Part shown: positions 1 to 8,401 of the stretch, one piece after another
Layout: the number at the start of each line of letters is the position of its first letter
Position numbering within the stretch: position 1 is the stretch's first letter
DNA from: Frigidibacter sp. ROC022
GTDB taxonomy: Bacteria > Pseudomonadota > Alphaproteobacteria > Rhodobacterales > Rhodobacteraceae
DNA: 64,000 nucleotides
Reading direction: 5' to 3'
Assembly (NCBI RefSeq): GCF_024723735.1
Contig: NZ_JANQDU010000003.1
Span: 310,001 to 374,000 of the forward strand
Program-made: the position numbers and the translations under genes
The notes under the pieces: model-generated
What the model was told of the DNA's origin: nothing
Database searches by the model: none
Seen by the model: only the letters and a program-made list of their open reading frames with translations

Positions 1-469
1 GCTGGCCGTCGCCACCCGGCGCGAACACCGAGCAGATCGCCAGGGTGGTGCCCGCGACATACATCCAGAACGACAGGTTGTTCATCCGCGGGAACGCCAT
101 GTCCGGCGCACCGATCTGCAAGGGCATGAAATAGTTGCCGAAACCACCGAAGAGTGCGGGGATCACGACGAAGAACATCATCAGGATGCCGTGGCCGGTG
201 ATCAGCACGTTCCAGAGGTGCCCGTTCGGCGTGCAGTCGCCGACCGCGGCCGCGGTGACCCGCAGGCCCTCCATGCACATGTACTGGACGCCCGGCTCCA
301 TGAGCTCGAGCCGCATGAACACCGTGAAACAGACGGATATGAAGCCCACCACCGCCGAGACGACGAGGTAGAGGATGCCGATATCCTTGTGGTTTGTGGA
401 CATGAACCAGCGGGTGAAGAAGCCCCGTTGGTCGTGGTGGTCCTGCGCGTGCGTGGCGGCGTCTGCCAT
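1..469 (-). CDS. ctaD: cytochrome c oxidase subunit I (aa3-type), N-terminal part
   Basis: First 156 codons of a heme-copper oxidase subunit I; the C-terminal two thirds lie outside the window. The protein reduces O2 and pumps protons in the inner membrane. The N-terminus has the usual soluble lead ([12 protein letters not shown]) before TM helix 1 and the TGHG segment (His93), a low-spin heme a ligand, followed by the typical stretch with [15 protein letters not shown]. The start is the ATG at 469. A cytochrome c gene lies upstream on the same strand. Identification rests on strong family motifs. Confidence 0.95.
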   Translation of the reverse strand, partial: MADAATHAQDHHDQRGFFTRWFMSTNHKDIGILYLVVSAVVGFISVCFTVFMRLELMEPGVQYMCMEGLRVTAAAVGDCTPNGHLWNVLITGHGILMMFFVVIPALFGGFGNYFMPLQIGAPDMAFPRMNNLSFWMYVAGTTLAICSVFAPGGDGQ

Positions 470-690
470 GCTGATCTCCCGTTCTTGCACTTCTGCCGGG
501 GGCAGGCTCGGCGCACAGCGGGTGCAACGGGCCGAGGCCGGGCGGCAGGTTCCTGATAGCTTCTAATTCGGTGCCGGGGCGGGGGCAATGCTCAAGCCGC
601 AGTCCGACACGGGAAAATTGTCGCGGCCCGGCTCCGGGCCACAGGCCGACGGCGCGCACCCCCGCGGCACGGGGGCGCGAGTCCGGCGCT

Positions 691-1104
691 TCAGCTGTTC
701 AGCGACTCGAGATAGGCCGCGACATCCCGGCCGTCCTTGAGTTTGTAGGTCATCTTCGACTTGGCCGTGCCCTTGCCGAGGTATTCACGCAGGAACGTCT
801 TGGGGTCCTTGATGAACTGCGGCAGGTTCTCGGTATCCCAGACCAGCCCGGCTTTGCCGGCCGCCAGCATGTCGGGGCTGTACTTGAACCCTTCGTAGCT
901 GCCCGCGGGGCGCCCGATGACGCCAAAGAGGTTGGGTCCGACCCGGCCGCCCTTCTGAATGACCTTGTCGCCGTCCACGATCGAGTGGCAGGCCTTGCAC
1001 TTGCCGAATTCCTTGATCCCGTGTTCGATATCGCCGTCGGCAAGGGCCGGCAGCGCCGAAAGGGTCAGGATCGCAAGCGTGATGGGTTTCAACAGTTCGC
1101 GCAT
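691..1104 (-). CDS. periplasmic c-type cytochrome (c2/c550-like)
   Basis: 137-residue class I cytochrome c. Residues 1-22 are a Sec signal peptide (cleavage after ALA). The heme-attachment motif CKACH (Cys36, Cys39, His40) follows, and Met118 in SKMTY is the probable sixth ligand. Length and motifs fit the soluble c2/c550 family that carries electrons to terminal oxidases; its position upstream of ctaD on the same strand fits that role, although 220 bp separate the genes and co-transcription is not shown. The exact subclass cannot be fixed by eye. Confidence 0.9.
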   Translation of the reverse strand: MRELLKPITLAILTLSALPALADGDIEHGIKEFGKCKACHSIVDGDKVIQKGGRVGPNLFGVIGRPAGSYEGFKYSPDMLAAGKAGLVWDTENLPQFIKDPKTFLREYLGKGTAKSKMTYKLKDGRDVAAYLESLNS

Positions 1105-1502
1105 TGGAAGTCCCAGATTGATTGACAGGCCCTTGTCTTAGCCAATTGCGGCACCGATTTCGAGCGGCCCATTGTCGCGCCCGATTCCGGCCTGGTCTTT
1201 CGACGGCGCATCGAATTCGCCGGGCCGCACCTGGCGTTGGTAATCGGGTTTGAGACTTGCTCGGGCGGGGCCAGCAAACGGACGATGCGCGGATTCAACC
1301 TCCGGGTGATCCGCCTGATCCCCCGCCCTGGCCGGCCGAGTCGCGTCGCGCGAACAGAATCGCGACCTTCCCGCCGCAGTGTCGGGGACGGGGGAGCACG
1401 GTCCTGTGTCAGCCGCGTGGCATGTCAGGATTGTGGCGCCCGACCTTCGAATGCGGCGGAACTGTGGCGGAAGTGTGACAGGTTCGGTGCCGCCGCGGTC
1501 GG
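1105..1502. other. intergenic region without a supported gene
   Basis: About 400 bp between the cytochrome c start and the stop of the HTH-less LuxR-like gene. Short open frames exist on both strands but lack family features and plausible ribosome-binding sites. The right-hand end shows no recognisable HTH remnant following the stop at 1503. It presumably holds the cytochrome promoter. Confidence 0.5.
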
Positions 1503-1988
1503 TCAGCTATGGGTCATCCGAATCGACATCTCGGTCAGCGCTTCGCGATCCTCGTCGCTGAGCGCATCGGTGCCTTCGGTCAATGCATGCAATTCGGCCA
1601 GCAGCGGGCGGATCGCGGCGATTTCTTCATCGGTGAACTCGCGATCCGATCGCACGAAACTGGCGACCGAACGCAGCCCGCCCGAGGAGATGGCGATGGT
1701 CACGCCATAGTTAAGCCCGTGCGCGCGCGCGCCTTCGAAAACCCCTGCCGTGTCCTTCTCGGCCAGGTCGCTCCAGCGCACCGCGCCGGTCTGGGTCAGA
1801 CCCCAGGCGACCGTAGGATCCTTCATTAGCAAGCCCTTATTGGTATATTCTTCGCTCCAGGCGACGGGGTAGCTCTGAAACAGGAAGGTCGGCGCCGAGA
1901 AGCGGATATGCAACGCGATGGCGAATCCGGCGGGACTTTCCTGGTGCAGAAGTCCGATTAGCTCGGCGATCGTGGCCTTGTTTTTCAT
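1503..1988 (-). CDS. LuxR-type autoinducer-binding domain protein lacking the HTH
   Basis: 161 residues that align along their length with the ligand-binding half of the neighbouring LuxR (2121-2732); both share WSxLA, RSDREF and other blocks. The six positions characteristic of LuxR ligand pockets are present: Trp44, Tyr48, Asp57, Pro58, Trp72 and Gly95. The protein ends at the point where the C-terminal HTH should begin (LSDEDREAL then stop), and no HTH-like sequence follows in the next bases. Known HTH-less homologues such as TrlR act as antiactivators by forming inactive heterodimers; that role here is inference. The gene is divergent from luxR across a 132-bp gap with a perfect dyad. Confidence 0.85.
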   Translation of the reverse strand: MKNKATIAELIGLLHQESPAGFAIALHIRFSAPTFLFQSYPVAWSEEYTNKGLLMKDPTVAWGLTQTGAVRWSDLAEKDTAGVFEGARAHGLNYGVTIAISSGGLRSVASFVRSDREFTDEEIAAIRPLLAELHALTEGTDALSDEDREALTEMSIRMTHS

Positions 1989-2060
1989 TGCGCGTCTGTC
2001 TGCTCGCTGTTAAGTTGCGCGGGCTGTTACCAGCGCCCCGAAAAGAGTACCAGATTCAAC

Positions 2061-2083
2061 CAGAATGCGTTGTTTGCATTCTG
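2061..2083. promoter_or_regulatory. 23-bp dyad, candidate LuxR (lux-box-like) operator
   Basis: CAGAATGC at 2061-2068 and its exact reverse complement GCATTCTG at 2076-2083, separated by seven bases. It sits in the 132-bp gap between the divergent HTH-less LuxR-like gene and luxR. The position suits control of one or both promoters by the adjacent LuxR; the arms do not match the classical Vibrio lux box, so the binding protein is inferred. Confidence 0.6.
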
Positions 2084-2120
2084 CAACAAGTCTTAAACGG
2101 AACCCGCACTGGTTGTAAAC

Positions 2121-2732
2121 TTGCAGAAAACCACAGCACAGGGGCAGCGCTTCTTCGAACTCGCGCCGGCAGGTCACTACTTGGCCCTGCGGGTGGGTTT
2201 TGCCTTCCCGATGGAAGAGAGGATCGAGCTTCCCCCGGCCTGGATCGCGGAATACACCCGTGGCGGGCTGATGCTGATGGACCCGGTGATGAAGTGGGTC
2301 TACCAGCACCAAGGTGCCCAGCGGTGGAGCGAGCTGGCCTTGCCCGATCCTGCAAATGTCCTGGCCGCTGCGGCGCGCCACGGCCTGTGTTTTGGCGCGG
2401 CTGTCGCGGTCAATGATCATGATTTGAAGGGCCAGCGCAGCTTTGGCTCCTTTGCCCGCTCCGATCGCGAATTCTCGGATGCCGAACTGGATGAACTGTT
2501 GGCCGAGGTCGAGCGGCTGCATCAGGCCAAGGCGCCGCCGACCAACCTCACCAAGGCCGAACTCGAGGCCCTGCGCATGGTGAAGGACGGGTTGCTGATG
2601 AAGGAGATCGCCGGGCTTCTGGGGGTCTCGGAAGGCGCTGTTCAGCAGCGTCTGAAGAACGCGAAGACCAAGTTGAATGCGACAACTTCGTCACACGCTG
2701 TGTCAATGGCGTCAGGATTTGGGCTAATTTAG
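2121..2732 (+). CDS. LuxR family quorum-sensing transcriptional regulator
   Basis: 203-residue LuxR-type regulator. The autoinducer-binding domain (about residues 10-125) carries Trp41, Tyr45, Asp54, Pro55, Trp69 and Gly92, the usual pocket residues. The C-terminal GerE-type HTH (about 143-187) contains LTKAELEALRMVKDGLLMK and LLGVSEGAVQQRLKN. The open frame begins with TTG at 2121 and no upstream ATG gives the same frame, so the start is weakly marked. It is 35-45 residues shorter than many LuxR proteins, mostly at the N-terminus. luxI follows 97 bp downstream on the same strand. Confidence 0.88.
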   Translation: MQKTTAQGQRFFELAPAGHYLALRVGFAFPMEERIELPPAWIAEYTRGGLMLMDPVMKWVYQHQGAQRWSELALPDPANVLAAAARHGLCFGAAVAVNDHDLKGQRSFGSFARSDREFSDAELDELLAEVERLHQAKAPPTNLTKAELEALRMVKDGLLMKEIAGLLGVSEGAVQQRLKNAKTKLNATTSSHAVSMASGFGLI

Positions 2733-2829
2733 GGCAAAAAGTTGGCGGAAATGGGGCATTGTTTCGAATCTTCGTAGCATTGTCCCAAAAGTGCTGTTTT
2801 CATTCACTCGCCGGTAAGGAGAGTGAATC

Positions 2830-3438
2830 ATGCACAACATCACCTTTGACTTGTCGCGGCTCCATCTCTATGGGTCTGCTTTCTATGACTTCCTGAAACT
2901 TCGGAAGCACTTCTTCGTCGATACGCTCGGCTGGGACATCCCCCATGATGATTCGGTCGAGATGGATCAATATGACAATCCCAAGGCGCACTACTCGCTG
3001 GTGCTGCAGAACGGAAAGGTCGTCGGCGGCGCGCGCTGCATGCCGACATCGAGCCGTTGGGGACAGCACAGCTACATGCTGAAGGATGCGCGCGACGGCA
3101 AGCTCGAGGACATTCCTGCCTCGGTCATGCCGAGCGACGTGGTCTCGGATCAGGTCTGGGAATGCACCCGGCTCGTGGTCTCGGACGAACTGACCAGCCA
3201 CGCGGAGCGGTCGGAATGTCTGTCGCTGATCGTGGATGGATTGATCCGCACCGCCAATCTGCACGGCGCGGCCGAGCTGATGTCGCTGTCGCCGGTCTCG
3301 CTGATGCGGGCGCTTCGGCAGCTGGGCTATGACGCATACCGCGTCGGAGAACCCTATCGCAACTTCGGTGACGGCCGGAACTACGCGGTTCTGGCGATGT
3401 CGGCACAGCCTGTGATGGGGCTGATGGCGGCGGAATAG
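2830..3438 (+). CDS. acyl-homoserine-lactone synthase (LuxI family)
   Basis: 202 residues. The invariant LuxI positions are all visible: Arg25, Phe29, Trp35, Asp46, Asp49, Arg69, Glu111 and Arg114. The enzyme joins S-adenosylmethionine to an acyl-ACP acyl chain to make an AHL signal. A good ribosome-binding site (GGAGAG) precedes the ATG. The gene follows luxR on the same strand, a normal luxR-luxI order. Acyl specificity cannot be read from the sequence. Confidence 0.95.
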   Translation: MHNITFDLSRLHLYGSAFYDFLKLRKHFFVDTLGWDIPHDDSVEMDQYDNPKAHYSLVLQNGKVVGGARCMPTSSRWGQHSYMLKDARDGKLEDIPASVMPSDVVSDQVWECTRLVVSDELTSHAERSECLSLIVDGLIRTANLHGAAELMSLSPVSLMRALRQLGYDAYRVGEPYRNFGDGRNYAVLAMSAQPVMGLMAAE

Positions 3439-3589
3439 CACGCGGGGAGGGGCCGGACGCGAGCCCATGGCCCCCCGATGCCCCCCGGTGGTGCATCCTT
3501 ACCCAGGCGGTTTACGCCACCGGGCGGGCGCAGCTATGCTGTGTCGGCTGGGCCGGTCAGGCCCCGAACATGTAATCAGGAGTCCCTCG

Positions 3590-3907
3590 ATGACCGCTGC
3601 GCGTCTCGTTCTTGCCACCCTTTGCCTGCCGCTGCTGGCCGCCTGCGAGATGGAGGGCGGGTCCTTCCAGGGGAGCGAGCCGAGAACCATTGCGGATCGC
3701 TGTGTCCGCAAGGCCGCCAGCGCGTTGCGCGTGAAGCGTGACCTGATCACCGTGACCGAGGCGCTGTCGGTGCCGGAAGGCGACCTCGTGACGATGGAAG
3801 TGCCCGGAACCGGCACCGTGCGCTGCACGGCGGATGTGGACGGGGTGATTACCGAACTGGCGAACATGTCGGCCACGGTCGCGGCGGCCGAGGCCAGCCC
3901 GGGCTGA
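3590..3907 (+). CDS. small lipoprotein of unknown function
   Basis: 105 residues starting at the ATG at 3590, preceded by CAGGAG. The N-terminus is a lipoprotein signal peptide with lipobox LLAAC and lipidated Cys19. The mature part has two further Cys (DRCVRK and VRCTA) that could form a disulfide. No family was recognised. It is convergent with pyrG, with 18 bp between stops, and a strong stem-loop overlaps its stop codon. Confidence 0.75.
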   Translation: MTAARLVLATLCLPLLAACEMEGGSFQGSEPRTIADRCVRKAASALRVKRDLITVTEALSVPEGDLVTMEVPGTGTVRCTADVDGVITELANMSATVAAAEASPG

Positions 3908-3915
3908 ACCCGGGC
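3897..3915. terminator. stem-loop between convergent lipoprotein gene and pyrG
   Basis: GCCCGGG, five-base loop, CCCGGGC; a perfect 7-bp GC stem whose loop contains the TGA of the lipoprotein gene. No long T tract on either side. It could limit read-through in both directions. Confidence 0.45.
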
Positions 3916-3925
3916 AGGGGCCGGC

Positions 3926-5569
3926 TCAGACCAGCCGATCGACTTCCTTGGCGGCGCGGATGAAATCGCGGAACAACGGCGCCGGTGCGAAGGGTTTCGA
4001 CTTCAACTCAGGGTGGAACTGGACCCCGACGAACCAGGGATGGTCCTTCCATTCGATGATCTCGGGCAGCCGTCCGTCCGGTGACATGCCGGCAAAGACC
4101 ATGCCGCAGGCTTCCAGTTTCTCGCGATACTTGCCGTCGACCTCGTAGCGGTGGCGGTGGCGTTCCTCGATCTCGGTCGTGCCATAGGCCTTTGCCGTCT
4201 TGGAGTCCGGTCGCAGGATTGCCGTATAGGCGCCCAGCCGCATCGTGCCGCCCTTGTCGTCATCGACCTTGCGGGCCACGGTGTGATTGCCCTTCACCCA
4301 TTCCTTGAGGTGATAGACCACCGGGGTGAAGCGCTTCTTCCCGGCCTCGTGGTCGAATTCCTCGCTGCCCGCATCCTTCAGCCCGGCCAGGTTGCGCGCC
4401 GCCTCGATCACCGCGATCTGCATTCCCAGGCAGATGCCCAGATAAGGCACGCCCTTTTCGCGGGCGAACTGTGCCGCCTTGATCATGCCCTCGGTGCCAC
4501 GCTCGCCAAAGCCGCCCGGAACGAGGATCGCGTGGAAGTCCTGCAGATAGACCGAGGGATCCTCGCGTTCGAAAATCTCGCTGTCGACCCATTCGGCGCG
4601 GACCTTGACCCGGTTCGCCATGCCGCCATGAGTCAGCGCCTCGGACACCGATTTGTAGGCATCCTCCAGTTGGGTGTACTTGCCGACCACAGCGATCCGC
4701 ACCTCGCCTTCGGCGGTATCGACACGGTCGGTGACGTCTTCCCAGCGTTCGAGGTTGGGACGGGGCGCGGGCGAAATCCCGAAGGCATCCAGCACCGCCT
4801 GGTCGAGCCCCTGGCGGTGATACGCCATCGGCGCTTCGTAGATCGACTTGAGGTCGAGCGCCGCGATCACCGAATCCGGCCGGACATTGCAGAACAGCGC
4901 CAGTTTCTCGCGTTCCTTGGCGGGGATCGGACGGTCGGCCCGGCAGACCAGTATGTCCGGGGCCAGCCCGATCGAGCGCAGCTCCTTGACCGAGTGCTGT
5001 GTCGGCTTGGTCTTCAATTCGCCCGCGGCGCCGATATAGGGCAGCAGGGTCAGGTGCATGAAGACGCATTGTCCGCGCGGCTTTTCCTGGGCGAACTGGC
5101 GGATCGCCTCGAAGAAGGGCAGGCCCTCGATGTCGCCGACGGTGCCACCGATCTCGCAGAGCATGAAATCGACTTCATCCTCGCCGATCCTGATGAAGTC
5201 CTTGATCTCGTTGGTGACGTGCGGAATCACCTGGATGGTCTTGCCCAGGTATTCGCCGCGGCGTTCCTTCTCGAGCACGTTGGAATAGACCCGTCCCGAA
5301 GAGATCGAGTCGGTCATCCGCGCCGCCACCCCGGTGAAGCGCTCGTAATGGCCGAGGTCCAGATCGGTCTCGGCGCCGTCGTCGGTGACGAAGACCTCGC
5401 CATGTTCGAAGGGCGACATCGTGCCGGGATCGACGTTGAGATAGGGGTCGAGCTTGCGGAGCCGCACCGAAAAGCCGCGCGCCTGCAGCAACGCCCCGAG
5501 GGCCGCCGAAGCCAGACCCTTGCCGAGCGACGACACCACACCGCCGGTAATAAAGACAAATCGCGCCAT
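3926..5569 (-). CDS. pyrG: CTP synthase
   Basis: 547 residues from the ATG at 5569 ([18 protein letters not shown]), which is the family's usual N-terminus; a longer frame upstream is spurious. The N-terminal amidoligase domain carries the SSLGKG nucleotide loop; the C-terminal class I glutamine amidotransferase has the nucleophile motif GICLGMQ and the HPEL motif with its catalytic His. It converts UTP, ATP and glutamine to CTP. secG lies just upstream on the same strand, a common alphaproteobacterial pair. Confidence 0.98.
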   Translation of the reverse strand: MARFVFITGGVVSSLGKGLASAALGALLQARGFSVRLRKLDPYLNVDPGTMSPFEHGEVFVTDDGAETDLDLGHYERFTGVAARMTDSISSGRVYSNVLEKERRGEYLGKTIQVIPHVTNEIKDFIRIGEDEVDFMLCEIGGTVGDIEGLPFFEAIRQFAQEKPRGQCVFMHLTLLPYIGAAGELKTKPTQHSVKELRSIGLAPDILVCRADRPIPAKEREKLALFCNVRPDSVIAALDLKSIYEAPMAYHRQGLDQAVLDAFGISPAPRPNLERWEDVTDRVDTAEGEVRIAVVGKYTQLEDAYKSVSEALTHGGMANRVKVRAEWVDSEIFEREDPSVYLQDFHAILVPGGFGERGTEGMIKAAQFAREKGVPYLGICLGMQIAVIEAARNLAGLKDAGSEEFDHEAGKKRFTPVVYHLKEWVKGNHTVARKVDDDKGGTMRLGAYTAILRPDSKTAKAYGTTEIEERHRHRYEVDGKYREKLEACGMVFAGMSPDGRLPEIIEWKDHPWFVGVQFHPELKSKPFAPAPLFRDFIRAAKEVDRLV

Positions 5570-5712
5570 GGAGAGCCCCCGTGAGTAATGCCGATCGCGG
5601 CGGCGGTGTAGCCGGAATATTCCAGCACCCACGGGATTCAAGCCTTACGCGATTCCCGCGAGGGCCGCAACATCAAGTGGGCTGCCCAGGTGTCAAACCT
5701 AGGGCTTGTGTA

Positions 5713-6069
5713 TCAGTCGGCGCGCGGCGGTGCGACGGGCGCATCGCTCGGTGCCGGCGGCAACAGATCCTCGCCCGCGGGAACCTCTGGGGTTTCCACC
5801 GCGGCCGGGACGGGTTCACCCAGCCGGTCCAGCACCGAAGCACCGGCCGAATTCTTTGCCGCCACGATCGTCAGCGCGATGGCGCAGGCAAAAAACGTGG
5901 CGCCGAAAATCCAGGTCAGCTTGGCCAGCGCCGTTGCGGCCGCCCGGCCCGACATCACGCCGCCACCGCCGCCCGACATCAGCCCGCCGCCTTCGGAACG
6001 TTGCAATAGCACGGCGCCGATCAGCAGCAGCGCGTTGATCAGGAGGACGGTGAGAAGGACGTTTTCCAA
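5713..6069 (-). CDS. secG: preprotein translocase subunit SecG
   Basis: 118 residues with two membrane helices (about 4-20 and 50-72) flanking the typical cytoplasmic loop LLQRSEGGGLMSGGGGG. The C-terminal tail is Pro/Ala/Glu-rich, as is usual in Rhodobacteraceae. SecG assists SecYE in protein export. It lies upstream of pyrG in the same direction. Confidence 0.95.
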   Translation of the reverse strand: MENVLLTVLLINALLLIGAVLLQRSEGGGLMSGGGGGVMSGRAAATALAKLTWIFGATFFACAIALTIVAAKNSAGASVLDRLGEPVPAAVETPEVPAGEDLLPPAPSDAPVAPPRAD

Positions 6070-6168
6070 GGCGCGGAACCCACTGTTGTGACCGGCGCTA
6101 TCTAGGCGCTTCGGGCGGGCTTCGCAACCCTGTCGGCAGTCAGCCCGGCAGCTTCGGGGTGCCGCGGG

Positions 6169-6579
6169 TCAATCGTCGTCCACGTCATCCATGTCGGCCT
6201 GGCCCGACAGGGCCTTGCGGGCGAAGCTCCAGGACAGGCCGACGCCGAGGACCAGCGACAAGGCCAGGATTGCCAGCCAGGTGTTCAGATCGCGGTTCGA
6301 CAGGCTCAGCCAGCCCTGATCGTAGAGCACCCATCCCAGGGCGCCCAGCAAGGCGGCCACCAGAATCATTCCGAACGGTCCGATCGAGCGCAGCGTGGCG
6401 CGCAGGTAGATGATCCAGCCGACCAGAAGCAGCAGCCCCAGAAAGACCGTCAGCGAGGTCTGCTCGCGCCAGTTGCCAACGCTCCAGCTGGTGTAGTTCC
6501 AGGCGGTCGGATTGAAGGTCGCCGCCACCAGGAACAGGGCAAAGACCCATCTGATCAGAAATCCCATGCCTTCCCCCAT
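6169..6579 (-). CDS. conserved four-helix membrane protein (DUF6524-like)
   Basis: 136 residues with four hydrophobic segments (roughly 8-25, 43-60, 70-90, 102-122) and an acidic tail ending in DDVDDD. It resembles an uncharacterised alphaproteobacterial family. The second Met (ATG at 6567) is an equally possible start because GGGGAAGG lies between the two Met codons. It is divergent from purA and upstream of secG. Function unknown. Confidence 0.75.
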   Translation of the reverse strand: MGEGMGFLIRWVFALFLVAATFNPTAWNYTSWSVGNWREQTSLTVFLGLLLLVGWIIYLRATLRSIGPFGMILVAALLGALGWVLYDQGWLSLSNRDLNTWLAILALSLVLGVGLSWSFARKALSGQADMDDVDDD

Positions 6580-6718
6580 TTCGGCCCGGTCGCCGCCGGC
6601 GTTTCGAGGACGCTAAGACCTCTGTCGCGCCCCTGTCCAGCCTTGCGGCGAAAATGCCGGTTTCGTCGGTGCGCCGGGACCGCTATGAGGGTGCCGGATT
6701 TGCACAGGGAGGCCGCGA

Positions 6719-8011
6719 ATGGCCAATGTCGTAGTGGTCGGCGCCCAATGGGGCGACGAGGGCAAGGGCAAGATCGTTGACTGGCTGAGCGAGCGCGCCG
6801 ATGTCATCGCGCGCTTCCAGGGGGGCCACAATGCGGGCCATACGCTGGTCATCGACGGCACCGTCTACAAGCTGTCAGCGCTGCCGTCCGGCATCGTCCG
6901 GCCCGGCAAGCTGTCGGTGATCGGCAATGGCGTGGTGCTCGATCCCTGGGCGCTGCTGGCCGAGATCGAGCGGCTGGCGGCGCAGGGGGTCAGCGTGACG
7001 CCGGACAATCTGATGATCGCCGAGAACACGCCGCTGATCCTGCCGCTGCATGGCGAGCTGGACCGGGGCCGCGAGGGTCAGAACTCGACAGCGCGGATCG
7101 GCACCACGGGGCGCGGCATCGGCCCGGCCTACGAGGACAAGGTCGGGCGCCGGGTGATCCGTGTCGCCGACCTCGCCGATCCGCAGACGCTGGAGACCCG
7201 AATCGAACGGCTCCTGACCCATCACGACGCGCTGCGCTCGGGTCTTGGCCTGCCGCCGGTGGACTGGGCCGGGCTCAGCGCCATGCTGGCCGAGGTGGCG
7301 CCAAAGATCCTGCGCTTCGCCGGGCCGGTCTGGAAGGTGATGGGCGAGATGCGCAAGGCGGGCAAACGGATCCTCTTCGAAGGGGCGCAGGGCGCGCTGC
7401 TCGATGTGGATTTCGGCACCTATCCCTATGTGACCTCCTCGACCACCATGGCCGGCGCGGCGGCGACCGGTTCGGGGCTGGGCCCGAATGCGGCCGGTTT
7501 CGTTCTGGGCATCGTCAAGGCCTATACCACGCGGGTCGGCGAAGGCCCGTTCCCGACCGAACTGGACGACGCGACCGGGCAGCGGCTGGGCGAGCGGGGC
7601 CATGAATTCGGAACCGTAACCGGGCGCAAGCGGCGCTGCGGCTGGTTCGATGCGGTGCTGGTCCGCCAGACCTGCGCGATCTCGGGCACCCGCGGCATCG
7701 CACTGACCAAGCTGGACGTGCTGGACGGGTTCGAGACCCTGAAGATCTGCACCGGATACAGGATCGGTGACGAGGTCTATGACTATCTGCCGACTGCCGC
7801 CGCGCTGCAGGCGAAGGTCGAGCCGATCTACGAAGAGCTGGACGGCTGGTCCGACAGCACGGCCGGCGCCCGGTCCTGGGCCGAACTGCCGGCGGCGGCG
7901 GTGAAATACGTCCGCCGCATCGAGGAGCTGATCCAGTGTCCGGTTGCGATGCTCTCGACCTCGCCCGAGCGTGACGACACGATTCTCGTCACCGATCCCT
8001 TCGTCGACTGA
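6719..8011 (+). CDS. purA: adenylosuccinate synthetase
   Basis: 430 residues, full length. The P-loop [14 protein letters not shown] at the N-terminus, GGHNAGHT, and [13 protein letters not shown] are family signatures. It makes adenylosuccinate from IMP, aspartate and GTP in AMP synthesis. A GGGAGG ribosome-binding site precedes the ATG. The stop codon overlaps the next start by one base (TGATG). Confidence 0.98.
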   Translation: MANVVVVGAQWGDEGKGKIVDWLSERADVIARFQGGHNAGHTLVIDGTVYKLSALPSGIVRPGKLSVIGNGVVLDPWALLAEIERLAAQGVSVTPDNLMIAENTPLILPLHGELDRGREGQNSTARIGTTGRGIGPAYEDKVGRRVIRVADLADPQTLETRIERLLTHHDALRSGLGLPPVDWAGLSAMLAEVAPKILRFAGPVWKVMGEMRKAGKRILFEGAQGALLDVDFGTYPYVTSSTTMAGAAATGSGLGPNAAGFVLGIVKAYTTRVGEGPFPTELDDATGQRLGERGHEFGTVTGRKRRCGWFDAVLVRQTCAISGTRGIALTKLDVLDGFETLKICTGYRIGDEVYDYLPTAAALQAKVEPIYEELDGWSDSTAGARSWAELPAAAVKYVRRIEELIQCPVAMLSTSPERDDTILVTDPFVD

Positions 8012-8259
8012 TGGCGCTGCGCTGGAGAACCCGCCGCCGCCTGTCGCTGCTGGTGCTGGTCGTCGGCCTGCCGGTCTACATCCTGCTGGCGATGAAGCTG
8101 GTGTCGGTGCTGGCCCCGACCGATCGGCCGGCGATCCTCGTCGAACTGGCGATCTATGTCGGCCTGGGTCTGCTCTGGCTGCTGCCCTGCCGCCCCCTGT
8201 TTCGCGGCATCGGCCAGCCCGAGCCCGAGGACGAACGCCTGGCCCGTCAACGTCGCTGA
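8011..8259 (+). CDS. DUF2842 family small membrane protein
   Basis: 82 residues with two transmembrane helices (about 10-30 and 45-65) and charged ends. It matches the alphaproteobacterial DUF2842 family in size, layout and the IYVGLGLLWLLP-type second helix. Its ATG overlaps the purA TGA by one base, so it is translationally coupled to purA. Function unknown. Confidence 0.8.
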   Translation: MALRWRTRRRLSLLVLVVGLPVYILLAMKLVSVLAPTDRPAILVELAIYVGLGLLWLLPCRPLFRGIGQPEPEDERLARQRR

Positions 8260-8301
8260 GCCGCGTCCGGCCCCGAGGCCCACTGTCCCCCGAATCACGA
8301 A

Positions 8302-8373
8302 GGGGCGACCCCTGCGGATCGCCCCTCGGCCTGCCGAAATGAAGTGCGGGGCAGCCCTTTCGGACCGCCCCGC
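8302..8373. terminator. two successive GC stem-loops between convergent genes
   Basis: First hairpin: GGGGCGA at 8302-8308 with TCGCCCC at 8319-8325. Second: GCGGGGC at 8346-8352 with GCCCCGC at 8367-8373. Both lie between the stops of the DUF2842 gene and the large acidic protein gene. T tracts are weak, so intrinsic termination in either direction is inferred. Confidence 0.5.
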
Positions 8374-8401
8374 GGGCAGGCGTCACCCGACATGACGTGC
8401 C

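Noticed and set aside
2753-2786. Possible lux box upstream of luxI (TGGGGCA ... TGTCCCA)
   Set aside because: Arms carry a mismatch and are separated by about 20 bases; too weak to report as an operator.
4151-5584. 477-codon plus-strand frame
   Set aside because: Antisense of pyrG; no family features, composition typical of shadows in high-GC DNA.
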